NCBI GenBank assembly: GCA_005656395.1
Contig: SRSI01000023.1
Location: 1 to 64,000 of the forward strand
DNA from: Strongyloides papillosus
Taxonomy: Eukaryota; Nematoda; Chromadorea; Rhabditida; Strongyloididae
Length of the DNA stretch: 64,000 nucleotides
Direction: 5' to 3'
The first letter of the stretch is position 1, and the number at the start of each line of letters is the position of its first letter. Positions 24,359-33,878 of the stretch are shown in pieces. The position numbers and the translations under genes are program-made. The notes beneath the pieces were generated by a model that was given only the letters and a program-made list of their open reading frames with translations, was not told where the DNA came from and did not search any database.

Positions 24359-24591
24359 GACATATAATTTTAGTTATGAGTTCATTTTTAATAAGTGAAA
24401 ATTATGGTACGCATAATGATAGTTTTACATTGATCCTAGAAGAAATATCCAAAACGGTTACTGAAAAACTCTTAAAATTATATGTAAAGTGTAATACTAA
24501 ATCAGATACAATTTTAGCAGTTCAATCTTTAGTTAGAGATGTTATAATTATCTCAAGAAATGTATCAATGAGTAAAATTTATTTTATTTGA
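24359..24591 (+). CDS. Possible exon, unknown 71-aa protein
   Basis: TTATTTGCAG ending at 24358 is a good acceptor for cis- or SL trans-splicing. ATG at 24376 then opens 71 codons to TGA. The protein is not repetitive, has a helical second half, and matches no family I recognise. A GTAAAA donor near 24572 could join it to the exon-like stretch at 24742-24866, but no acceptor AG precedes that stretch. Confidence 0.3.
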
Positions 24592-24741
24592 CTATAACCC
24601 CTATAATTAATATAATTAGTACAATACAAAAACCCATGTTAATAATGATTAATAATAAACAATGACAATAACATCTTAACTTTATCCATAAATAGCGGCG
24701 CATCATCATATTTTAAACTTTTTTAAACGACGCCTTCACAA

Positions 24742-24866
24742 ATGGTTGAAGCTGGAACGTTAATAAACATTCATAATGAAATAAAATCACATTTAAATAT
24801 TGTTAAAGAAGTTCAGTGCTATTCTAAAAGAGATCATTTAAAGATAAAGCTTAGAAAAGATGGGTC
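24742..24866 (+). CDS. Possible exon, unknown
   Basis: ATG 24742 begins 41 codons that read as ordinary protein (Glu, Ile, His, Lys rich) and end at a consensus GTAAGT donor at 24867. No convincing downstream exon is visible before the nested LTR element begins. It may be a piece of a captured or decayed gene in the DNA element. Confidence 0.25.
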
Positions 24867-25207
24867 GTAAGTTATATAAAAATTTTATATATAAAATCGT
24901 TATAACTTAAGTACAAAATGTTTTTTTAAATAGATTAGATAAAATTTAAAAATATATTTAAACTTTCAAAAATAAGAAATAACAATGGGTTTTCCATGGT
25001 AAAATAAATGTGCTAATTTTTTAAAGAAAAAAGTGTAGCTTATCATTTTAAAACAATCAAAAAAAAGAAAATAATAATCAAGTAGACAATTAAAAAATAT
25101 ATTAAAGTCCCTAACTTTTAGTGTATCAAACATTAACAAAATTTCTATATTTTAGTAAAATTTACTTAATATTTTTTATCAAATATCTTAAAAGTTATCA
25201 AATATAT

Positions 25208-25348
25208 AGTAAGAATGGATGAATCCTGAACGGATTGTTAGCTCAATGAGTCCTATCCTGATTACCTGTTCACCTGTCATTGGGATTATTAATTATCATT
25301 CTTTTTATATTGTTATAACCCCAGTTTCATTCTAATAAAATTTTTACT
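25208..25348 (+). repeat. 5' LTR, second retrotransposon
   Basis: 141 bp, starting AGTAAGAATGG and ending AATTTTTACT, with a terminal 5-bp inverted AGTAA/TTACT. It contains AATAAA 15 bp before the end. A TGG that could start a primer site lies 7 bp downstream, but I cannot match it to a tRNA. Confidence 0.9.
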
Positions 25349-25410
25349 GTTTTGTGGACAGTACTTTTATTCTATTGTGTTTCACGGGTCTCTCCGAAGC
25401 CCTACTTCTG

Positions 25411-25772
25411 TCCAACGCTACGCCATTGAAGGCTCACAGCTATACGGATCTGCATTTTATTACTACTTTTGGGTTACTCGCTGCGGGAGTTATCAATTTT
25501 TGTGAAGGTCTTTCTACAGCCTATTTCTGTTCCACGCTACGCCACCGAAGGCTCACAGCTACACAGATCAACTTTTTATCTTTACTTGTGTCACCACTGC
25601 TCTTATTCTGTTCCACGCTACGCCACTGAAGGCTCACAGCTACACAGACCTGCATTTTATCGCTTTTTGTTTTACTACTGCTCTCACTCTGTTACACGCT
25701 ACGCCACTGAAGGCTCACAGCTACACAGATTTACGTTTTATCTACTTTTGATTTACACACTGCTGAAGTTAG
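25411..25772 (+). repeat. 81-bp leader repeats in second retrotransposon
   Basis: Three near-identical 81-bp repeats start at 25530, 25611 and 25692, each opening with TTCCACGCTACGCCACTGAA (small variations). A more diverged fourth copy starts near 25410. Because 81 is a multiple of three, two frames stay open through them. One frame (25430-25784) joins the gag frame if a 51-nt intron at 25785-25835 is removed. No ATG is present in that frame. Confidence 0.85.
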
Positions 25773-25784
25773 CAATTCTTAGAA

Positions 25785-25835
25785 GTAAGTGATTGACGAA
25801 ATTTTTACTGGATTAGTCGTCAATACAACTTACAG
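25785..25835 (+). other. Candidate 51-nt intron in leader
   Basis: The stretch begins with GTAAGT and ends with CTTACAG, both strong nematode splice signals. Removing it joins the open repeat frame to the gag frame in phase. Retained, it introduces in-frame stops. The acceptor could alternatively be an SL trans-splice site, in which case the first ATG downstream is the gag ATG at 26096. Confidence 0.5.
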
Positions 25836-26095
25836 AAGAGAAGCTTGCTACGTTATCGTTATCAATTCACATTCTGGAATCGCCTAAAATTTCTGAATCT
25901 GATCAACTCATCTATACTCAAATAGAGGACGTACTCAATACCCTCTCATCGCTAGATCAATATCAACATATCGATTTTAAATCACTTGACCTACAAGATA
26001 TCTTTGCTCGTACAAAAAGAAATCATAGTGATCCTACTAGACTGTCTCGCGCTATCTCTACAGTCCTGTCTGAAATAAAATCTAACGATACTACT

Positions 26096-26857
26096 ATGGC
26101 TCAACCAACCATGGCACAACGTCAATCTTACGACTTTTGCTTATCTGTTACCTTATTCAATCATCGTGATCAAACTCAACGTGTCGAACAATTCTTAGAA
26201 TCTTTAAATGAAGCTTTTGAATTAGATGGTATTACTCAAGATAGAGTTAAGATTAATGTACTCCGTCAACGTGTTGAACAAGTCACTAGACGTTTGTTAC
26301 CACCTGTCGCTTTGGCTGAAACTTTCCAATCTTACTCTACGAAGATCAGAAATGCTTTCCCATCTAGCTACTCTGACACACTTGCCTCTGATAAGTACTA
26401 CAAGTTCAAGATCGACATGAAATCGTTTGAAGAATCTTTACTCCAATTTGAACATCTCGCTGAAATCGTCTTAGCCAACTACCCTGAAGCTGATAAATTG
26501 AATTCTATCAAAGATCGTCTAAAATGTCAACTCGCCTCTTATAAAGATCTGTACGAATATGTTAGAGATTTCGATGGAAATCCTGTTACGCTTTTTAGAG
26601 ATCTGATTCATCGGTATGATGACGAAAAGATAAGAAGACAAACTGCTAACGCTGGTAAGTTCTCAAGATACACTTCTTTTTCTCGTTTTAAGTCTATTAA
26701 GTGTTATCATTGCCAAATCTTGGGACATACTAGTGATCAGTGTAAAAGAAAGAAACAAGGTGCTCCACCAGGTGATTATTCAAGACGTCCTATCAAAACT
26801 GAATTTGAAGGTGATGCCACTGGAAGACCAATCTCCAATGAAGTTCATTTAAACTAA
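26096..26857 (+). CDS. Gag of second retrotransposon
   Basis: 253 codons, forming the capsid and nucleocapsid precursor. The N-terminal 170 residues are helical with the spacing typical of retroelement capsids. A CCHC zinc knuckle (C203, C206, H211, C216) and a basic tail follow. ATG 26096 is the first ATG after the splice-like acceptor at 25835. However, the same frame is open and protein-like from 25836 for 87 more codons without any ATG, so an N-terminal extension through non-AUG initiation or an upstream exon is possible. The frame ends with TAA at 26855, right after a -1 slippery site. Confidence 0.88.
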   Translation: MAQPTMAQRQSYDFCLSVTLFNHRDQTQRVEQFLESLNEAFELDGITQDRVKINVLRQRVEQVTRRLLPPVALAETFQSYSTKIRNAFPSSYSDTLASDKYYKFKIDMKSFEESLLQFEHLAEIVLANYPEADKLNSIKDRLKCQLASYKDLYEYVRDFDGNPVTLFRDLIHRYDDEKIRRQTANAGKFSRYTSFSRFKSIKCYHCQILGHTSDQCKRKKQGAPPGDYSRRPIKTEFEGDATGRPISNEVHLN

Positions 26858-26883
26858 CGGGGTCCAGAGAGCCTCCTCTGGAC
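26848..26883 (+). promoter_or_regulatory. -1 ribosomal frameshift site with stem-loop
   Basis: TTTAAAC (26848-26854) is in the X XXY YYZ phase of gag (codons TTA AAC), directly before the gag TAA. Seven bases later a perfect 8-bp stem GTCCAGAG/CTCTGGAC (26862-26869 and 26876-26883) with a 6-base loop provides the stimulator. Pol lies in the -1 frame and is open from the slip site. This matches canonical programmed -1 frameshifting. Confidence 0.88.
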
Positions 26884-29730
26884 TTAAACAACAAAGCACC
26901 TAACAGACCTGAATCTCCTAGAGTTCTTGCTACAGTTATTGTAAATGGGTTACCTGCTACTCCTCTTCTCGATGGTGGATCTGATGTTAGTATCATTAAT
27001 ACGGACCTAGTTAAACACCTTGATTTATGTGTTTCAAATGATGTTGAAAGTATTACTACACTCGCGGGTAAATGTGAAATGGTATTAGTTGAATCTCCTG
27101 TATCTCTACAAATCAATGATCGATCTCGTATCACGTGTAGCCGAAATCAACTCTATTCTGGTCCAACTCCTAATTATGCTCAACTACTTCTTGGCAGACC
27201 TGCTCTTGCTAGTTTTGGAATCATAATTGACTATAGTACATCTACTTTTTCTTACAGACCTGAATTTAATGATAAAAACTGTCAATTTGTTCTAAAAGAT
27301 AAGTCACAAGATGAACTTGAGTTTAAATCTAAGTTAGAGAAAACCTTCCCATCATTAATATCCCAGCATATGTATGATGTGGGTGAAGGCTTTGCAACGG
27401 CACCTCCTCAAGATTTTACAACTACCAATCCTATCAAAGACTACAAAGTATTCAATCGTAAATATCCATTACCGGGTGAAAGAGAAACAATTCAATCGAT
27501 GTTAGACCAAGGAATTCTGAAACCAACCAAATCTTTAGAGATCTGCAATCACTATCTTATTGACAAACCTCATTCAAAAGAAAAACGTTTTATTATTGAC
27601 TGTCGACCAGTTAATAATCGTACTCGAAAGTTATGGACTGAAAATAGAAAAACAACTTCTCTTATCAACTCTTTTCACATGTTTAAATTTGCCTCTTGTG
27701 TTGATCTCAGATCTGGTTATAATCAAGTTAATCTCGCTGAAAGTGATCTTCATATGTACAATTTTCAATTCTTACATCAACGATTTACATTTACGAAACT
27801 GCCCCAAGGCTCCACCAACGCACCAATCATTTATCAAAACCTTATGGAAGATCTTGTATTACCGTTACGACAAAAATTTGACGAAAATCTACATGCTATT
27901 ATTGTGTATCTGGACGATATATTGGTTCTTAGTAATACTGATTCAGAAGAACATAAACGTGTTATGTGGGAGTTATGCAAACTATTCAATGAACGTAAAG
28001 TCAAATTAAATTGGGAAAAATGTCATTTCATTCATCAAACAATATGTTTCTTAGGCTGGAAGTTTTCTGGTAAAGACATGTATCCTGAACCAGATAGTGT
28101 TCCAGAGAAAATGAAAGTTCTGCCTACATCAAAAGTTATTTTATACAAATGGTTACAAACTCTCAATTACTATAGAATATCAATTCCAAAATATGCTGAA
28201 AAGACTACAGACCTGTATTTTCTCACTCGTCAACGATCTTCAAAACATGTTCAATGGACTGAATCTACAATTCAAGCTTATCATGAAATAGTCAACTTGG
28301 TATACAGTAAGCCTCGCATACAACTTCGTGATCACTCAAAGAAAGTTATTATGGAAGTCGATGCATCCCAGTTATGCATTGGAGCTGTACTGTTACAAGA
28401 ATCTGACAATCCCGAGAATGAAGAAGTTTTATTTAGAAACAAATATGTACCGATCTGTTATTACTCTGAAATGTTATCTCCAACCAAGAAAGCTCGTGCT
28501 GCAACGTATCTCGAATTGTATGGCATAAAGAAAGCTTTAATCTTCTTTGCTCCACTTATATCTCAAGAAGAACTAACTGTTTATTCTGACCATAAACCAC
28601 TGGAGAAAGTTTTAGAACATAACGTTACCCCCAGATATGCTGACCTGATCGATGCCATTTCTTCATATTCAATAAAGATACATTACATTAATGGAAAGAG
28701 TAACTCTCTATCAGACCTGTTAAGCCGGATGTTCGCGTATGATTCTCTCGAATCCCATCACTTAACTGTATCTACTGACAATTCAAAAAGTCAACTATTG
28801 GCACAAGAATTATTTGATGAGTATCATAAGAAGCTATCACATATCTGTTATTCAAAAATGAAAGACTATGTTATCGAACATCTTCATGAACTTAAGTTGT
28901 CACACTATATGGTACTGGAAGTTTTGGAAAAGTTACTTATCTTAATAAAAGAATGTCCGATCTGCAACCAAAACAACCCACTTAAGAGAAAGAAGAAATT
29001 AAGAACAACCCCTACGACTGTGCTAAAAATACTTTATCTTGACTTTGCCTTATTAGAGAATCACTATGTTTTAGTAATGATTGATGGTTTTTCGAAATAC
29101 CTATGGACGGTTGTCACTGAATCACAATCTACTAACATTGTTATTACTGCTCTGCACTCTATTCAGAATCAACTTGATTGCCCTATTATTACTATTCGTG
29201 CTGATAATTTCAAGTCTTTTACTAGCCCACAACTCATCCAAGAATTCCCAGAAATTAAGTTTGAATCAACTATCCCGAATGAACATACTTCAAATGGTGT
29301 TGCTGAACGTGTTATTCGAACACTTCGTGCTCTTCTCAAGAAAGATGAGTCAACATTTCGCGGAAGGAATAGTTTTCAAAGAAGGGTGGCGGTTGTGACT
29401 AGGAATTATAATAGAACTAAACATTCAAGTACTGGTGAAAGACCTAGAGATCTGATTTTTGCTTTTTCTACTCATGGCATTTCAAGAGATCCTGAAGATA
29501 TTAAGTTGAAAAATCTCAAGCTAGAAACTCTCCAATATGTTAACAACCCTGTGGCTTATAGAATCTACAAACAAGGAAAACCTGAGACTGCTGTTGGTAT
29601 TCTTCAAAGTGTTAACGAAAATGACGATACTGTCATGATCAAGTCAAAGGAAAACTCAATGATCAAAAGACCTGTTCTAAAAATTAGGCCACTGGAAAAT
29701 TTTAAAGGAGGGAGAAGTAAGAATGGATGA
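26854..29730 (+). CDS. Pol of second retrotransposon (PR-RT-RNase H-IN)
   Basis: About 958 residues after the frameshift. The protease comes first, with active-site line LLDGGSD near 26976-26996 (DGGS instead of the usual D-S/T-G) and LLLGRPAL near 27190. RT follows with FIIDCRPVN, QGSTNAP and YLDD (about 27910). RNase H has EVDAS, a catalytic Glu region LELYG and SDHK. Integrase has an HHCC domain (H-x4-H, CPIC), Asp in LDFA, Asp in RADN and Glu in VAER about 34 residues later. No chromodomain is evident. All catalytic positions except the protease second residue look standard. The final codons and TGA fall in the 3' LTR. Confidence 0.92.
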   Translation, partial: LTGSREPPLDLNNKAPNRPESPRVLATVIVNGLPATPLLDGGSDVSIINTDLVKHLDLCVSNDVESITTLAGKCEMVLVESPVSLQINDRSRITCSRNQLYSGPTPNYAQLLLGRPALASFGIIIDYSTSTFSYRPEFNDKNCQFVLKDKSQDELEFKSKLEKTFPSLISQHMYDVGEGFATAPPQDFTTTNPIKDYKVFNRKYPLPGERETIQSMLDQGILKPTKSLEICNHYLIDKPHSKEKRFIIDCRPVNNRTRKLWTENRKTTSLINSFHMFKFASCVDLRSGYNQVNLAESDLHMYNFQFLHQRFTFTKLPQGSTNAPIIYQNLMEDLVLPLRQKFDENLHAIIVYLDDILVLSNTDSEEHKRVMWELCKLFNERKVKLNWEKCHFIHQTICFLGWKFSGKDMYPEPDSVPEKMKVLPTSKVILYKWLQTLNYYRISIPKYAEKTTDLYFLTRQRSSKHVQWTESTIQAYHEIVNLVYSKPRIQLRDHSKKVIMEVDASQLCIGAVLLQESDNPENEEVLFRNKYVPICYYSEMLSPTKKARAATYLELYGIKKALIFFAPLISQEELTVYSDHKPLEKVLEHNVTPRYADLIDAISSYSIKIHYINGKSNSLSDLLSRMFAYDSLESHHLTVSTDNSKSQLLAQELFDEYHKKLSHICYSKMKDYVIEHLHELKLSHYMVLEVLEKLLILIKECPICNQNNPLKRKKKLRTTPTTVLKILYLDFALLENHYVLVMIDGFSKYLWTVVTESQSTNIVITALHSIQNQLDCPIITIRADNFKSFTSPQLIQEFPEIKFESTIPNEHTSNGVAERVIRTLRALLKKDESTFRGRNSFQRRVAVVTRNYNRTKHSSTGERPRDLIFAFSTHGISRDPEDIKLKNLKLETLQYVNNPVAYRIYKQGKPETAVGILQSVNENDDTVMIKSKENSMIKRPVLKIRPLENFKGGRSKNG
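29704..29715 (+). promoter_or_regulatory. Polypurine tract of second retrotransposon
   Basis: AAAGGAGGGAGA abuts the 3' LTR, as expected for plus-strand priming, and is also coding for the end of pol. Confidence 0.8.
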
Positions 29731-29856
29731 ATCCTGAACGGATTGTTAGCTCAATGAGTCCTATCCTGATTACCTGTTCACCTGTCATTGGGATTATTAA
29801 TTATCATTCTTTTTATATTGTTATAACCCCAGTTTCATTCTAATAAAATTTTTACT
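29716..29856 (+). repeat. 3' LTR, second retrotransposon
   Basis: 141 bp, identical by eye to 25208-25348. The pol stop codon (29728-29730) lies inside it. Confidence 0.9.
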
Positions 29857-30702
29857 TATATATATCAACTTCCTTCTTAAAATTGCCAAACAGTTTATCA
29901 AATACCTATATTGAATATTATTGGGTATTATTTTCTATTATTTTTATTCTTTGTAATAGATAATGATGAGAAATTTTGTTTAGAAAGTAAAAAAATTTCT
30001 TTTGTTATGATTATTTTGGTTAATTTTGTTTTATGTCTTTCTATATAATGTCTCTTTTAACTATAATGTCTTAATCTGTTTAAATAATAGTTAAAATAAT
30101 AATAAAAATTATATGAAATGTATTATATTTTACCATTTGAACTTTGAAGCAAAAGATAGTCATACAAAATAATTATCAAATAATAATGTTTTATACTTAT
30201 CTACATACAAAACTATGTAAAAAGTTTTATAACGGAGTTTTTATTTGTTATATTTATTATCATAAATATCATAGAGGATGCTAACACATGAATATTAGAA
30301 ATTATAAAATTTTTTATAATAAATGTTTTGTAAAATACGTAAAATTTTGTATCAAAAAAATAAAAACATACTCATTTTTTTCAATATGCCATTTACACAT
30401 TAATTATACAAATTGTCTTTAATTTAAAAAATAAAAATGTACTTATTTTCTTTAGAAACCATGTATGCATTATATATACTAAATGTCTATCTTTTAAAAA
30501 TTAAAATTCATACATTTTTTACTTTGCATTTTAATCAGTCGCTACAAATATCTATGAACATGTTAAGAACAAATTTTTAAATTTTTTACATAAACAGAAT
30601 GTATTTTGAAATTTAAAATACATTCTTTATAAAAGACTGTAAATTCAAAATGTATATAAAATGTATTTTTTAGTTAATAGACGAATAATTTTTTTCAGTG
30701 TA

Positions 30703-31276
30703 GAAAAGTTAGGCATTGTGCACCATACTTGCACGGCCAATCATCACCAATCCAATGGTGTCGTAGAGAGACTTAACAGAACAATCAATGAAGCTATCAG
30801 AATATATCAGGGAAAAGACTGGATCCAGACTGTGAATAATACTATATTCACTTACAATGATTCAATTTACCCGAAGACCAAGTTATCTCCCTTTTACTTA
30901 ATGATGGGTAGACATGCTAATTATGGGGTAACGGAAAATCAAGTGGTAACTACTGGAGAGTACAAGGAAGAGATAAAACAATGGGAAGAATACCTAAAAA
31001 TAACTGCAACAACACTGGATTAATCAATTCTTGAAAAGCAAGGAATCTGGAGACAAGCTTAAAGGTATCGAAGTAGACATCTATATTGGAGACCAAGTTA
31101 TGAAGAGGCGAATTGTTAACAAGAGAGGGACTACAAGTCCATGGATTGGGCCGTATACAGTTATTGGGAAAGATGAATATCAACGTATCCATATCAAAAA
31201 GGGGAGAAAACAAGAATGGCTACACGTTTCTCAATGCAAACGCTTCAAAACTGGAGGGGAGGATGTAAAGGAATGA
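30703..31276 (+). pseudogene. Integrase core 3' part and C-terminus (frameshifted)
   Basis: After the inserted element the integrase resumes. It contains SNGVVERLN, whose Glu is the third catalytic residue, then the core's C-terminal helices to the stop at 31021-31023. A second frameshift near 31015 moves the remaining sequence to another frame (about 31020-31276), which reads as a chromodomain-less integrase C-terminal beta domain (VMKRRIVNKRG, WIGPYTVIGK). That frame's stop codon lies inside the 3' LTR. Excision of the insert at the duplicated TA would leave the junction in frame, so the insertion postdates a functional integrase locus here. Confidence 0.85.
31253..31263 (+). promoter_or_regulatory. 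Polypurine tract of first retrotransposon
   Basis: GGAGGGGAGGA lies immediately upstream of the 3' LTR, the expected position for plus-strand priming. It is also part of the integrase reading frame. Confidence 0.8.
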
Positions 31277-31471
31277 AACATTCCTTTAGGAAGATGTAGT
31301 TTCCCATTCATCCATTAGTATATATGCATTATCACTAATGGAGTAGGGTGTTATAAATATCACATAAATTTATATTTTTGATATTATTATTATATAATAG
31401 ATTATCTTTTTAAAATAAAACTTCATCATTTTTATTATCGATTTCCATAACTATGTTGAAATCGACTAACA
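31264..31471 (+). repeat. 3' LTR of the first retrotransposon
   Basis: 208 bp, TGTAAAGG...CTAACA. It is alignable end to end with 18772-18987, with about eight substitutions and three or four indels. The sequence after it does not continue the 5.13-kb unit that precedes the 5' LTR. Confidence 0.85.
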
Positions 31472-31797
31472 ATGATTATTTTTAAAAGTCAAACTTTTTA
31501 GAAATTTTAAAATATTATACGTTTTATTTCTGGTAAAAATAATTTCTAAATATTTTAATTTAAATAAAAAAAATAGAATATAATAAAATAATATATTTAA
31601 TTAAAAATAATTTGTGTTATTAAATAATTATTACTTTTCGTTATTATTGTTACAAAATTTTTAAATTTCTAAATTTTTTATTGTTAGTAAAATGTTTGAA
31701 ATAATGATTTTTGTTAAAACGACAACAACTTTAGACAAAATTTGCTTAAAAAAAAGTACTTCGTAAAATACAGAAAATATATTTATAAGATATAGGT
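31472..31797. other. AT-rich DNA without visible gene
   Basis: 326 bp between the 3' LTR and the solo LTR. Homopolymer-rich, with no frame or repeat structure I can assign. Confidence 0.6.
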
Positions 31798-32199
31798 TGT
31801 GGCGTCCCTCTTTTCAAACAATTCCCAATGCCCTCTGGATTACCAACTGACTTCAAGTCTTTATTACAATCAACTTTTATTTCACCAAACTTTAATTACA
31901 ATAACACTCACAAATATGAGATTACACAAAGTATAGTGGCCACCTAGGGATAACATTTATAAACTACAAAATTATACTTATCCTTCAATCTCTTAACAAT
32001 TCCTGAGATCTCCCTCAACCGTCTATGAAATCCTTAGCGGTCTACAAAATACAATATATTATAAATGCATTACAATATAATTAAGATAATTAATAACATT
32101 ACAATATAACACGACATACATATAAAATTTTGATTACATAAAAAACAACTACTACTATTACCTAGGTTAATAAAATGACTAATTTTATGACTCTCGCCA
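31798..32199 (-). mobile_element. Probable solo LTR
   Basis: A 402-bp block less AT-rich than its surroundings. Read on the - strand it starts TGGCGAGAGTC, has AATAAA about 75 bp from its end and finishes GGGACGCCACA, so it has TG...CA ends with an inverted TGGCG/CGCCA. No internal region or flanking duplication is seen. Unrelated to the two LTR types upstream. Confidence 0.4.
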
Positions 32200-33486
32200 C
32201 CTTATATAATAACAAAAACAATGTTTTCGAATTTTCCAAACAGTTTCCCAACTGTCATATTTTACTATACTGTAAAAACAAAAAAGACTAAAGATGAACA
32301 AAGTACTATAAAAAATATCAAGAATATTTAAAAGTTATACCACTTTAGAATATAAAAAATATTCTTTAAATAAACGACAAAATTCATGCGATAATCTAAT
32401 ATTTTTTGCCATTTGATATATTTATGTTATCGATGAATATCTTAAAAATTTAAATAAAATTTTATTTTTTTATGATGGAATATTTTTTTTGTATCTTGTG
32501 AAGTATTGTCAAAATTTGCTTTTTTTTATTTTTATGTGTAGTAATAACAAAAAAATAGATATAGTTTGATATATTAACTTAAAACAATAAATAAAGCCAT
32601 AAATTTACTATTATTTTTCTGAAATAAACAGTATATTTTTTAAAAATTCTTAAAATAACATAATGAAATATAAATAGACAACATTCATTGAAGACAAAAA
32701 ATGAAAAAAGTGAAATATTTAATACAATAACGTTTAAAAAGGAAAGTAAAATTGATGAGTAATTTTTATCTTTTGATTCGTTGTATAATCAGTTAATAAT
32801 GTGGTACTGTGTCGGGTACCGCCTTAAAGTTGACACTGTATATATTTTATCAATTAAAAAATATCGATATTATATCAGTTAAATTAAATTTAACTGAATA
32901 TGATATATTCATAAAATATTGCTACAATAACCAATAATAAATACCAGAAAAAGAATAATAATTTTAAATAGATTATGTCATTACAGTTATAAATGATTTC
33001 TGGTTTCTTTTTAAACTTTAAAAGTTATATTATTTTATTATTTTAATTTTTTTTATAGATCTAGTTAAATAATAAAAAAAGCCTTAATAAATTACTACTT
33101 TACTAGTTTAAACAAAGCTCAAACCTGGTTTGTGATTTATTACTAAGTTTTAAAACTAAAACAAATCAATTTCTCTGTAAAATTAAAATACTTTGGAGAT
33201 TAAATGTTTCAACAAACAGGGTGGCTTTAAAATTACGCAAATTAGTTAAGCATAAATTTTCTCCACTTTTAAAATTTAATGGTATTATATCCACTTGATA
33301 ATCTTTTTTGTTTTTTACAATATATTTCTAGATCGTTATTGAATCTTAAGTTTATAGAAAGTTTTTATATTTATATAAGTGTCAATTTTTTCTGTACTTT
33401 GTATTTAAATTAAATACCTATTTGCGTATAAACTTTTGTAACGTTTCTAACTTCTAATATTTATTTACAATATTATAATTGTTTGA
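32200..33486. other. AT-rich DNA without visible gene
   Basis: No supported open frame, RNA gene or repeat was found. A short GC-richer patch near 32800-32830 has no recognisable identity. Confidence 0.5.
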
Positions 33487-33663
33487 TACACGCACAGCTC
33501 TGACACTGAAAAACAATTCGATTTTCGGCAGTACTTTTAGACAAAGAGAAAATAAATTTTTCTTTTACTTATATTCCTTAAATTGTTTAATATACATACT
33601 TTTCTTTGTTTAAAGGTACTGCCAAAAATCAAATTGTTTTTCATTGTCATAGCTGTGTGTGTA
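33487..33663. mobile_element. 177-bp MITE with TA ends
   Basis: About 63-bp imperfect terminal inverted repeats (CACGCACAGCT... and its complement ending ...AGCTGTGTGTG) are bounded by TA at both ends and contain the shared core TTCGATTTTCGGCAGTAC. TA duplication fits a Tc1/mariner-derived MITE. Confidence 0.7.
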
Positions 33664-33878
33664 CCCTAACTTCTTTTTTAAAAAATATGTAAAAATTTAT
33701 TATTTCAAGTCAATTATAAACAAGGTTATAAAACATTAAACACTATAGGTCTTTTGTTCATAATAAAAAAAGATCTAAATATAAATTTTCATAACTACTA
33801 GACCTTTTAGTAAAATGGAAGACCAAATATTTAAATAATATTATTAATTATAACTTTTTAATGATTAAATAAACATAG

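Larger units (their letters stand above)
25208..29856 (+). mobile_element. Second Ty3/gypsy LTR retrotransposon, apparently intact
   Basis: 4649 bp with 141-bp LTRs that I read as identical, flanked by TATAT (25203-25207 and 29857-29861) as a probable 5-bp target duplication. LTR ends are AGTAAG...TTTTTACT rather than the usual TG...CA. Gag has a zinc knuckle, a -1 frameshift site is present, and protease, RT, RNase H and integrase form one uninterrupted pol frame. Identical LTRs and open frames indicate a recent insertion, possibly of an active family. GC content is clearly higher than in the host DNA. Confidence 0.92.
23920..30700. mobile_element. TA-inserting DNA element (hosts a nested LTR element)
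   Basis: The ends are inverted repeats starting CACTGAAAAAAATT, flanked by TA at 23918-23919 and 30701-30702. TA duplication and the CACTG end point to the Tc1/mariner (IS630) superfamily. Subtracting the nested LTR element at 25208-29856 and its 5-bp duplication gives about 2.1 kb of native sequence. I see no transposase. The only coding-like sequence is at 24376-24591 and 24742-24866. The rest is AT-rich and without features I can name (23934-24358, 24870-25207, 29862-30680). Confidence 0.75.
18772..31471 (+). mobile_element. Ty3/gypsy-type LTR retrotransposon with Gag-membrane-PR ORF
   Basis: Two related LTRs (216 and 208 bp) starting TGTAAAGGAATG and ending CGACTAACA bound a tRNA-Gln-type primer site, ORF1 (Gag, membrane ectodomain, protease), ORF2 (RT, RNase H, integrase zinc domain), a broken integrase core and C-terminus, and a polypurine tract. 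Protease-RT-RNase H-integrase order and the integrase motifs place it in Ty3/gypsy. Removing the nested insertion at 23920-30700 leaves about 5.9 kb. I count about eight substitutions and three or four indels between the LTRs, so the insertion is not recent. Two frameshifts in integrase indicate this copy cannot transpose by itself. I find no target-site duplication. No ORF lies after integrase where an env gene usually sits. Confidence 0.9.

Noticed and set aside
25354..25629. Second open frame through the 81-bp leader repeats
   Set aside because: It stays open only because the repeat length is a multiple of three. It begins at GTG, not ATG, and does not join gag.
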